Shown here in pieces: positions 43,727-51,432 of a DNA stretch of 64,000 nucleotides. Position numbers and translations under genes: made by a program. Source of the DNA: Hahella sp. (GTDB lineage: Bacteria; Pseudomonadota; Gammaproteobacteria; Pseudomonadales; Oleiphilaceae); the NCBI GenBank assembly GCA_028280065.1, contig JANQMN010000103.1:42560-106559 (forward strand), read 5' to 3'. Position 1 is the first letter of the stretch; the number at the start of each line of letters is the position of its first letter. A model generated the notes under the pieces. That model searched no databases and had not been told where the DNA came from. It saw nothing but the letters and a program-made list of their open reading frames with translations.

Positions 43727-44617
43727 ATGAGCATTCTCCTCAGCATTGTCGATGTCTATAAGCAGTATGGTGACAAAGTCGTGCTGGATAATATCGACTT
43801 AAGAGTTCGGCAGGGTGAATTTTGCACCGTGGTCGGTCCCAGTGGTTGCGGAAAGTCCACATTATTGCGCCTTATTCTTGGCCAGGAAACGCCGACACAG
43901 GGTTCGATAGAGATCAACCGGAAGCCTGCGCAACTGCCGGATACAAACCGTGGAATCGTGTATCAGCGCTATTCGCTATTTCCGAATCGAACGGTGCTGG
44001 AAAACGTGGTGCTGGGGAAGACCCTGACTGAAGGTCGCTGGTGGGACCCGTTTTATCGAAATAAGTTCCATCTGGAGGAAGCGCTGTATTATCTGAATCG
44101 CGTTCGTCTGGCGGATGCGGCGAATAAGTATCCCCATGAGTTGTCCGGTGGCATGCAGCAACGGGTGGCCATAGCCCAGGCCTTGATCATGAAGCCGCCT
44201 ATTTTACTTATGGACGAACCCTTCGGCGCGCTTGATCCGGATACTCGCGCCGATTTACAGCTCTATTTGCTGGAATTATGGGAAAAGGAAGGCTTGACCA
44301 TCTTCTTCGTTACCCATGACATGCATGAAGCCTGCTTTCTCGGCACCCGACTCCTGGTACTGTCTCAATACTATAGTGATGATCGAGGCGCGGGAGATAG
44401 TGCAAATCGCGGCGGCAAGATTGTCGCGGATCATGTTCTATCGCGCAAAGCCACCAGTGCCGAGGTAATGCAGGACAGCCGCTTTCAGCAATTGATTCAG
44501 CAAATTCGCCAGGAAGGATTTGATCCGGAACATTTACAGCATGCGAAAGATTTTAACCTGGATCACCCTGATTCGTTCCAGACACTGTTGGCCTCTGAGC
44601 ACAAGGACGCCTCTTGA
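43727..44617 (+). CDS. ABC transporter ATP-binding protein (nitrate/taurine type)
   Basis: A 296-residue ATPase that drives the permease encoded just upstream. It has Walker A GPSGCGKST, Q-loop VYQRYSLFPN, signature LSGGMQQRVAIAQAL, Walker B ILLMDEPFGALDP and switch VTHDMHEACFLG. The stretch GEDPD-like insert after the Q-loop (LTEGRWWDPFYRNKFHLEEALYYL) is longer than in SsuB/TauB. A C-terminal extension (after LVLSQYYSDD) of about 70 residues is unusual. Confidence 0.88.
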   Translation: MSILLSIVDVYKQYGDKVVLDNIDLRVRQGEFCTVVGPSGCGKSTLLRLILGQETPTQGSIEINRKPAQLPDTNRGIVYQRYSLFPNRTVLENVVLGKTLTEGRWWDPFYRNKFHLEEALYYLNRVRLADAANKYPHELSGGMQQRVAIAQALIMKPPILLMDEPFGALDPDTRADLQLYLLELWEKEGLTIFFVTHDMHEACFLGTRLLVLSQYYSDDRGAGDSANRGGKIVADHVLSRKATSAEVMQDSRFQQLIQQIRQEGFDPEHLQHAKDFNLDHPDSFQTLLASEHKDAS

Positions 44618-44645
44618 AAGACGCAATCTGCACAGGATACTACCA

Positions 44646-46424
44646 ATGATCTATTTCAGACCGTTTCTTTTCAACCAGACAAAGCGGAACCGGCAATTTC
44701 CATTGGCTTGGCTGCTGCTAATCGCTTCTGGCTGGTTGTTAGCCGCCGGCTTTTTGATCAGCAGCGGCGCAGTTCTGGCGAGTCCCGATTACGTCCAGTA
44801 CCAGCCGATAAAACAACAAGTGAAACTTAGTATTGGCGAGGTCAATACCCGCAGGCTCAAAGTCCCGTTGATTACCTGGGGCGGCGATATTGCGACTATT
44901 TATGCCAACGGCAATCAAGCCCGCACCCGAGACGGTTCGATTTTCGGGCGCAAGGGGTTGGATCTTGAGTTATACCGGGAAGATGCATTCCTGAATCAGG
45001 TAAAGAGTTATGTAAGCGGCGAAACGCCCTTCTTGCGGGGAACGGTTGGCATGGTCACGGCTGCGGCGGAATTGCTGAATCAAGATGCTCGAACGCAGCC
45101 GGTGATCATCTATCAAATGACTTGGTCAACCGGCGGCGATGCGCTGGTGGTCAAACCATCGATTCGCAATGCCAAGGATTTGCAAGGCAAGTCCATCGCT
45201 ATACAGGCATATGGGCCGCATGTGGACTATGCCGCCCGGATTCTAAAGGACGCCAATCTGTCGTTCAGCGACGTGACCATCAAATGGCTGCCTGATTTAA
45301 CCGGTACGGACCATAGTCCGATGGCGGCTTTTTACGAGTCTGATATCGACGCGGCCTTCGTGATCATTCCGGATGCCCTGGCCCTGACCTCCGGCGGTAA
45401 TGTTGGCACTGGCGCCGAAGATTCGGTCAAGGGTGCCCGTATACTGTTGTCGACCAAGACCGCCGACAAGGTTATTGCCGACGTCTATGCCGTACGGCAG
45501 GATTTTTTTAATAGCCAACGGAAAACCGTTGAAGCCTTTGTCTCTGGACTGTTGGAGGGCGAACAGGAATTGGCAAAAACGGTGAAGTCTCAAGCCGGCG
45601 ACGATTACCGCAATATCCTGCGTGCCTCGGGCCAGATTTTGCTGGACAGTGCGGAAGCGACGGCGGATGTTGAAGGGCTGTATGCCGACGCCACCTATGC
45701 CGGTTTGCGCGGTAACCAGGACTTTTTCACCAGCAGTAGCTTTCCACGGCGATTGAGTGTACTTAACAGTGAAATCAGCCAGGGTCTAAACCAGGCAAAT
45801 ATTATTGCCGGCCCGGTGACATTGGAGAAAGCCCAGTTCGATTATGGCCTGCTGGGCAGCGGAGTTAATCTTGCAGCCGAGGTGAATAAACCCCGGTTCG
45901 ATGAATCCAAGGTGGCGCAGTTGATCACCAAACGTCAGCAGCAGCAAAGTATCAGTGAAGGCGAGCTGTTCTCTTTTAATGTATATTTTCAGCCGAATCA
46001 GACCGCCTTTTCAGCGGATCTCTACCAGGACGATTTTAGTAAGGTCGTTGAACTGGCATCGACCTACGGCGGCGCGATAATCACGGTCGAAGGAAATTCC
46101 GATCCCATGGCTTATCTGCGGGCCAAGAAAAAAGGCCAGGCGACTATGGTCTTGGGGCGAATTAAGCAATCGGCGCGTAACCTCAGCCTCGCCAGGGCGC
46201 AGGAAGTCCGGGATGCGATCATTCAGTTCGCCGGTAGCCAACGGATCAGTCTCGACCCTTCTCAATTTGCCGTGGTCGGCAATGGAATAGCGAATCCGGC
46301 AACCGGCATGTGCGGCGCCGAACCCTGTGCGCCTAAATCCGAACAGGAATGGCGCTCCAACATGCGGGTGGAGTTCAGGATTATTCAGGTGGAAGCCGAA
46401 TCCGAAGTATTTATGCCGCTATAA
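44646..46424 (+). CDS. Periplasmic binding protein fused to OmpA-like domain (first copy)
   Basis: A 592-residue envelope protein. A hydrophobic leader (about 20-46) could be cleaved (VLA-SP) or act as an anchor. Residues about 60-360 form an SsuA/NrtA-type binding protein: DLQGKSIAIQAYGPHVDYAARIL and DIDAAFVIIPDALALT. A linker follows. Residues about 440-580 are OmpA-like, with D486 in VEGNSD, R517 in NLSLARA and R574 in SNMRVEF, the peptidoglycan-contacting positions in OmpA. The OmpA domain has a long insertion between D486 and R517. Binding proteins of this kind are normally free or lipid-anchored; attachment to the wall is unusual. Confidence 0.82.
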   Translation: MIYFRPFLFNQTKRNRQFPLAWLLLIASGWLLAAGFLISSGAVLASPDYVQYQPIKQQVKLSIGEVNTRRLKVPLITWGGDIATIYANGNQARTRDGSIFGRKGLDLELYREDAFLNQVKSYVSGETPFLRGTVGMVTAAAELLNQDARTQPVIIYQMTWSTGGDALVVKPSIRNAKDLQGKSIAIQAYGPHVDYAARILKDANLSFSDVTIKWLPDLTGTDHSPMAAFYESDIDAAFVIIPDALALTSGGNVGTGAEDSVKGARILLSTKTADKVIADVYAVRQDFFNSQRKTVEAFVSGLLEGEQELAKTVKSQAGDDYRNILRASGQILLDSAEATADVEGLYADATYAGLRGNQDFFTSSSFPRRLSVLNSEISQGLNQANIIAGPVTLEKAQFDYGLLGSGVNLAAEVNKPRFDESKVAQLITKRQQQQSISEGELFSFNVYFQPNQTAFSADLYQDDFSKVVELASTYGGAIITVEGNSDPMAYLRAKKKGQATMVLGRIKQSARNLSLARAQEVRDAIIQFAGSQRISLDPSQFAVVGNGIANPATGMCGAEPCAPKSEQEWRSNMRVEFRIIQVEAESEVFMPL

Positions 46425-46444
46425 GCAGCCTGGGAGACCGATCC

Positions 46445-47230
46445 ATGAAACGTATGCTGCCTTACATCGTAATGGTCATTGTCGCACTGGTGTTGTTTGA
46501 TTTCTTTGACCAACCTTCGGCGCCTCCAATGCCGGAAAAGGCGCAAGAGCCTCCTGTCGAAGCGCCCGCGGCCGTATCTGAGCTTTATGCCCTGCGTGCC
46601 GGAGACTATAGCTGGCCGGCGCTGACTGCGCAGCAGCAGGTCGCCGAGCAGCTGTTAACCAAAAACTACTACGTGGTATTAGACGGCTCCGGCAGCATGT
46701 TGGAAGAGGAGTGCAGCGAAGGATCAAACAAGATGCAGGTGGCGAAGCAGGCGATCACCGGCTTTATCGAGGCCTTGCCCCAAGACGTTAATATCGGCCT
46801 CTACGCATTCGATAAACGGGGCATCGGAGAGCGTGTGGCGCTGGGAAGCAACAACCGGGCGACATTGAATAAAGCGCTTCGGGAGTTGCGGCCAGGCGGG
46901 GGTACGCCTTTGTCCTTGAGTGTCAGCGAAGGTCTGCAAGCCCTAACCGACCAGGCCGTCAGCCAGTTAGGCTACGGCGAGTACCATCTGGTCGTGATTA
47001 CCGACGGGATGGCCAGTCAGGGATACTCACCCGACCAGGCAGTGGCGCAGGTGCTGGCGGGGACGCCGGTCAATGTTCATACCATTGGATTCTGTATTGA
47101 CGACCAGCATTCTCTGAATCAGCCGGGACGAACGTTCTACCGTTCGGCGAATGATCCATCAAGTCTGATGGCCGGCCTACAGGAAGTCATGGCCGAAGCA
47201 CCTGACTTTACCCTAACCGAGTTTAACTAG
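46445..47230 (+). CDS. Membrane-anchored VWA domain protein
   Basis: A 261-residue protein with an N-terminal membrane helix (LPYIVMVIVALVLFDFF), a proline-rich linker, and a von Willebrand A domain on the periplasmic side. The metal site is intact: D80-x-S82-x-S84 in VLDGSGSM, T in GGGTPLSLS and D in VVITDGMAS. Such domains usually bind a protein partner through the metal. It sits between the two binding-protein/OmpA fusions and may link them to the permease or to the TelA/XpaC pair. Confidence 0.85.
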   Translation: MKRMLPYIVMVIVALVLFDFFDQPSAPPMPEKAQEPPVEAPAAVSELYALRAGDYSWPALTAQQQVAEQLLTKNYYVVLDGSGSMLEEECSEGSNKMQVAKQAITGFIEALPQDVNIGLYAFDKRGIGERVALGSNNRATLNKALRELRPGGGTPLSLSVSEGLQALTDQAVSQLGYGEYHLVVITDGMASQGYSPDQAVAQVLAGTPVNVHTIGFCIDDQHSLNQPGRTFYRSANDPSSLMAGLQEVMAEAPDFTLTEFN

Positions 47231-47237
47231 GCCGATC

Positions 47238-48779
47238 GTGAATAGCCACGCGAAGATTGTCCTCAGCCTCTGCCTGCTTGGGTTATTGGTCATGGCCGGC
47301 TACAAAGGATTTCAGTTCTGGCAGGACGAACGGCAACAGGTCAGTGGAACGGATGCCAGGCATACCAAAGGGACCATCACACTTGCCCGTGACGGTTGGG
47401 TGGGTTATCACCTGCTCTGTTCCGAGGAAATGACCCGTAGAATGCGCAGCCAGGGTTATCTATTGCGTTGCGTGGACGATATGGCGGATTACCGCGAACG
47501 CTTTAAGAAGCTGGATGCCGGCGATTATCAGTTTGCCGTGGCAACGGTGGACAGCTATCTGCAAAATGCCGAAAAAATAAACTACTCGGCACCGGTTGTG
47601 GCGGTGATTGACGAATCCAAAGGGGGCGACGCCATCGTTGCATTGCAGTCCAAGGTTGTCAGTATCGAAGCGGTGAAGGGGCTGGACGATGTAAAAGTGG
47701 CCTATACTCCAAACTCCCCGAGTGAACATCTGTTACGCGCCGTCCGTTCGCATTTCGACATTTTACCCAGGCAATGGTTGAACCGCTGGCAGCGGGAAAC
47801 CGATGGGTCGGAAGCGGCATTGGAGGCGCTGCAAAAAGGCGATGCGGATATCGCCGTCCTCTGGGAACCGGAAGTCACACGGGCGTTGGAAGACAAGCGT
47901 TTTATCCGGTTGTTGGGTACCGAAGATACCCAAAAACTCATTGTAGACATATTGCTGGTGAACCGGCGGGTCTTACAGGAACAACCCGAATTGGTGGGAT
48001 TGTTTTTAAAAAACTACTTCCAGACATTACGCCACTACCGCAGCCAGGAACAGGATCTGGTTGATGAGTTAAAAGGCCAGTTCAACCTGTCTGCAGATCA
48101 GGTAAGACAGTTGCTTTCCGGGGTGGAATGGAAATCTTTGACGGATAATGCGGAGGACTGGTTCGGAAGTAGTGGTGGGGCGAACCATCGCGAATACCTT
48201 TTCGATACCATTGAGGCCGCTCAAGCCTTGTTGATTGAAGACGAGGTATTTAACAGCAGTCCGATTCCCAATCAGGATCCCTACCGCCTAATCAGCAGCG
48301 GCCCTATTACAGAGCTATATAAGAATCTGGCGGGGCAGAATCTTAGCGGCCCGGCCAAGACCGCGGCCCAGGCATTTGCAGCGCTCACCGAAACCGAATG
48401 GCAAGGGCTGCGACAGGTCGGAACTTTCAAAGTCCGGCCGATAACATTCGCGAGCGGTACATCGGATTTGACCATTGAAGGACAGCAACAGATCGACTCG
48501 CTGTTACAGAACCTGCAACACTACCCGAAGTTTCGGGTGGAAATTCGCGGCCATACCGGTACCCGTGGTGATATCGAAGCAAATTTACTGCTGTCTCAAG
48601 CCAGGGCGGACGAAGTCTATCAGTATTTATTGGGCCGCTTACCGGAATCACTCCATCGCTTTCGGGCCAAAGGCTTTGGCGGCGGTAAACCGTTGACCAA
48701 ACAACCCGGTGAATCCTCCCGCGCTTATCACTATCGATTGCCACGGGTGGAAATTGTATTGTTGAGCGCAGAAATCTAG
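47238..48779 (+). CDS. Periplasmic binding protein fused to OmpA-like domain (second copy)
   Basis: A 513-residue protein with a membrane helix at 7-22 (GTG start at 47238 gives the leader), a binding-protein domain at about 45-290 (WVGYHLLCSEEM, LDDVKVAYTPNSPSEHLLRAV, DADIAVLWEPEVTRAL), and a C-terminal OmpA-like domain at about 395-510. In the OmpA domain the position of the peptidoglycan-binding aspartate is glycine (G441, in RGHTGTRG), while R456 (LSQARADEV) and R503 (LPRVEI) are kept. It is therefore less sure to bind the wall than the first copy. Confidence 0.82.
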   Translation: MNSHAKIVLSLCLLGLLVMAGYKGFQFWQDERQQVSGTDARHTKGTITLARDGWVGYHLLCSEEMTRRMRSQGYLLRCVDDMADYRERFKKLDAGDYQFAVATVDSYLQNAEKINYSAPVVAVIDESKGGDAIVALQSKVVSIEAVKGLDDVKVAYTPNSPSEHLLRAVRSHFDILPRQWLNRWQRETDGSEAALEALQKGDADIAVLWEPEVTRALEDKRFIRLLGTEDTQKLIVDILLVNRRVLQEQPELVGLFLKNYFQTLRHYRSQEQDLVDELKGQFNLSADQVRQLLSGVEWKSLTDNAEDWFGSSGGANHREYLFDTIEAAQALLIEDEVFNSSPIPNQDPYRLISSGPITELYKNLAGQNLSGPAKTAAQAFAALTETEWQGLRQVGTFKVRPITFASGTSDLTIEGQQQIDSLLQNLQHYPKFRVEIRGHTGTRGDIEANLLLSQARADEVYQYLLGRLPESLHRFRAKGFGGGKPLTKQPGESSRAYHYRLPRVEIVLLSAEI

Positions 48780-48793
48780 GGGCGGAATAGCGT

Positions 48794-49585
48794 ATGCAGT
48801 TCGATATCAATGCCGTGAAACCCGCTCAGATCAAACGAGAAAAAATTAAAAGCACCTTGCAACAACCGACCACGCTTTATCCTGCGCTATTGGGATTCTT
48901 AGGCGGCGTCGGCGCCCTGCTATTCGGCGGAGAACTTGCGCTGTTCGCCCTAGCCGGCGGCAGCCTGGTCGCCCTGAGTGGCTGGGCATGGGAGTATTTG
49001 GTCAAGGGAGAGGCGCATGCAACACGTTATGTGGAAGCCTACCGGCAACAGCTCGAACAGCAGCGCAAACAAACCATTAACAAGCTACGTAAGGAATTAC
49101 TGGACCTGAAGGCGGACCGCGCCTCTCATCAGTTGGAACTTTTTCAGGCTAAATTTGATACCTTTAATCAAGTGTTGCAACGTAAGCTAAATCCAACGGA
49201 ATTAACCTTTAACCGTTATATGGCGATGGCTGAACAGCTGTTTCTCAATGGCTTGGATAACTTGGAAAAAGTCGCCCTGGCGTTGAGTTCCGTTGCAGCG
49301 ATTGATATTAACGTTCTGGACAGCCGGATTGCCGCTGGAGGCCATGCCGGCACGGAAATCCAACATCTTTTGCAACGCCGGCAACTCTACGCCCAGCAAC
49401 ATGCGCGGGTGCAAGAGCTTGTCGCCGAAAACGAAGGAGCGCTTACCAAGCTGGACGAGGTCAGTACCCGCTTGGCGAATACCGATTTCAGCAGTGGCAA
49501 AGCGACCATGGATATGGAGCATGCCATCAAAGAACTAACGCACTTGATCGAAACGTCGCAAGCCTATCAAGCAGACAAATCGTAA
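48794..49585 (+). CDS. XpaC-like two-helix coiled-coil membrane protein
   Basis: A 263-residue protein with two closely spaced membrane helices (about 28-48 and 49-68), and the rest a long coiled coil facing the cytoplasm. No enzyme motif is seen. The layout (two helices plus coiled coil, next to TelA) resembles XpaC, which in Bacillus is encoded with the TelA-family YaaN. Because the match is on architecture and neighbour, not on sequence alone, I give moderate confidence. The gene is 11 bases before telA. Confidence 0.55.
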   Translation: MQFDINAVKPAQIKREKIKSTLQQPTTLYPALLGFLGGVGALLFGGELALFALAGGSLVALSGWAWEYLVKGEAHATRYVEAYRQQLEQQRKQTINKLRKELLDLKADRASHQLELFQAKFDTFNQVLQRKLNPTELTFNRYMAMAEQLFLNGLDNLEKVALALSSVAAIDINVLDSRIAAGGHAGTEIQHLLQRRQLYAQQHARVQELVAENEGALTKLDEVSTRLANTDFSSGKATMDMEHAIKELTHLIETSQAYQADKS

Positions 49586-49596
49586 GGAGAGTCACC

Positions 49597-50781
49597 ATGA
49601 GCAATCTCGTATTGGCAGAAAAAGATAAGTTAGAACAGGAAGTCATCAAAGCTACGGAAAAGGTAGAGGTGGACCCCAAACTGGAAAACCAGGCGACAGA
49701 GCTGGTTGATAAGTTAGCGGCCATTGACATCAAAGATCTTGACCAACGGGAGCGGCAAGCTAAAGCGGTTGCCAACCTCGGTGAAAATGTCACCCGTCAA
49801 TTGGCCCAGCAAAGCGCCATGCTGAAACAGCCCATGGCTAAGTTGATGGAAGATGCGGAAGAGGGGGGACCGGTTGCCAAGGGATTAATTTCACTGCAGG
49901 AACAAGTCAATGAAATCAATCCCAATCGGGTCGATTTTACCATGGGCACCATGCGCCGCCTGCTGGCCAAGCTGCCAGGAATCGGTACGCCGATTTCCCG
50001 CTGGTTTTCTCGTTATCAGACGGTCGACGGCGTTATTCAGGATATCGTTTCGAGTCTCAAAGGCGGCAAGGATCAGTTGGAGCGCGACAATGTGACCCTG
50101 CGCAACGATCAAAAGCGCATGCGGCAACTGACCTTTATGTTGCAGGATTATATCCAGCTCGGACAGATCCTGGATAAGCGCTTGTCGACCATGACCGAAC
50201 AGACCCAGGAAGAAGAGAAACGGCGCTTTCTGGAGGAAGAAATCCTGTTCCCACTCCGCCAGCGCATCATGGACTTGCAGCAGATGTTAGCGGTCAATCA
50301 ACAGGGTGTGCTGTCCACCGAAGTTATCATCCGCAATAACCAGGAACTGGTGCGTGGGGTGGACCGTGCAGTCAATGTCACCGTCACCGCGCTATCCACA
50401 GCCTCCACTTTGGCGCTGGCCTTGCAAGCCCAGAAGAAAGTCCTAAAAGGCGTGCAGTCGGTCACCCAGACTACCAACGACCTCATCGCCGAAACCGCTT
50501 CGACCTTGAAGACCCAAGGCGTGGAAATTCAAAAGCAAGCCACCCAAACCCAATTGGATATCGATACCCTGAAACGCGCCTTCAGCGACGTGCAATCCGC
50601 CCTGGACGATATCAGCCAATTCCGCCGTGACGCCCTGCCGAAGATGGCCCATTCTATCGTCGAAATGAACGACCTCACCGAAAAAATGGAAGGCTCCATC
50701 CGCAAAATGGAAGGCGCCGAGCAAGCCCAAGTTGCGCTTGAGGATGTTATTGAGATTATTGATGTGGAGGAAAGTAAGTAG
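49597..50781 (+). CDS. telA: TelA/KlaA family protein
   Basis: A 394-residue cytoplasmic helical protein of the TelA family (toxic anion resistance; colicin and tellurite tolerance are reported for members). The characteristic middle segment is LLAKLPGIGTPISRWFSRYQTVDGVIQDIV and then KDQLERDNVTLRNDQKRM, with QLGQILDKRL following. Long amphipathic helices make up the rest, with an acidic C-terminal tail. It is the last gene of the operon. Its exact biochemical role is not known. Confidence 0.9.
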   Translation: MSNLVLAEKDKLEQEVIKATEKVEVDPKLENQATELVDKLAAIDIKDLDQRERQAKAVANLGENVTRQLAQQSAMLKQPMAKLMEDAEEGGPVAKGLISLQEQVNEINPNRVDFTMGTMRRLLAKLPGIGTPISRWFSRYQTVDGVIQDIVSSLKGGKDQLERDNVTLRNDQKRMRQLTFMLQDYIQLGQILDKRLSTMTEQTQEEEKRRFLEEEILFPLRQRIMDLQQMLAVNQQGVLSTEVIIRNNQELVRGVDRAVNVTVTALSTASTLALALQAQKKVLKGVQSVTQTTNDLIAETASTLKTQGVEIQKQATQTQLDIDTLKRAFSDVQSALDDISQFRRDALPKMAHSIVEMNDLTEKMEGSIRKMEGAEQAQVALEDVIEIIDVEESK

Positions 50782-50800
50782 CGTTTAGTTCTTACTAATG

Positions 50801-50829
50801 CTGCCGGGATTGAATGTTGTTCTCGGCAG
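50801..50829 (+). terminator. Weak terminator-like hairpin after the telA operon
   Basis: A stem of nine pairs (CTGCCGGGA / TTCTCGGCAG, with one G-T wobble) lies about 20 bases after the telA stop. No T tract follows. The rest of the gap to 50944 shows nothing else. Confidence 0.35.
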
Positions 50830-50944
50830 CTCGCGCCTCTCGTCGTTTACACCACATCTTTTGTAGGTGGAGTCGGCACGACGTAACCCATCATTTTGAG
50901 CCCACGTTCAGCCGGTGTGTTAAGCGAGGCATTTATCACAGAGA

Positions 50945-51169
50945 TTGGGCTGTAGTGCCGCAGGACCATGGCATCACTTAATTGACCAGAAGCGACCACT
51001 GAAATTAAACGAAATCTGCGCGATCCGCCTCCTAGTCAAGCTGGATACCGGTCTGATAGCATATGGTGCGAGCCAAGCGGAGTGTATTGTGACGAATAAC
51101 GTCAAAGATTTCAGTAATGCAGACGTCAGAATTGTTAGCCCAGCGGGGTTGCTGGAGATACTTGCATGA
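50945..51169 (+). pseudogene. Remnant of a PIN-domain toxin (VapC-like)
   Basis: Only the last part looks like a PIN ribonuclease: DTGLIAYGASQAECIVTNNVKDFSN and then VRIVSPAGLLEIL, which is the typical C-terminal end of these toxins. The first part (MGCSAAGPWHHLIDQ...) does not resemble a PIN core, and the usual N-terminal aspartate region is missing upstream. This suggests a decayed toxin. It overlaps the antitoxin gene by four bases (ATGA), as in working pairs. Confidence 0.55.
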
Positions 51170-51381
51170 GTACATTGACCATTAGAATGCCAGATGACAA
51201 GGTCAAACGTCTGAAAAGCCTTGCAGCCAGCAAGAATATCAGCGTTAACAAACTGATCGAAGAATTATCGACCATTGCATTGGCGGAACACGATACGAAA
51301 CTTCGGTTTGAGGCAAGAGCTGCCAAAGGAAATCCAGAACGGGGTTTAGCCTTGCTGGATAAGCTCGATAAGTTAGGCTGA
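51166..51381 (+). CDS. Ribbon-helix-helix antitoxin-like protein
   Basis: A 71-residue protein with a ribbon-helix-helix start: MSTLTIRMPDDKVKRLKSLAASKNISVNKLIEEL. Antitoxins of this sort bind DNA with the N terminus and cover the toxin with the C terminus. Its ATG overlaps the stop of the PIN remnant. Since the toxin looks broken, the antitoxin may be left over or act alone as a regulator. Confidence 0.7.
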   Translation: MSTLTIRMPDDKVKRLKSLAASKNISVNKLIEELSTIALAEHDTKLRFEARAAKGNPERGLALLDKLDKLG

Positions 51382-51432
51382 AAGTCTCTGCTTTTTAATA
51401 GCTGCTTTTGAGACGCCTAATTTGAACTTACG

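Noticed and set aside
42887..50781. Reading the ABC operon as an ordinary nitrate or taurine importer
   Set aside because: The two OmpA-fused binding proteins, VWA, coiled-coil and TelA genes are in the same tight unit, so an ordinary importer does not explain it.
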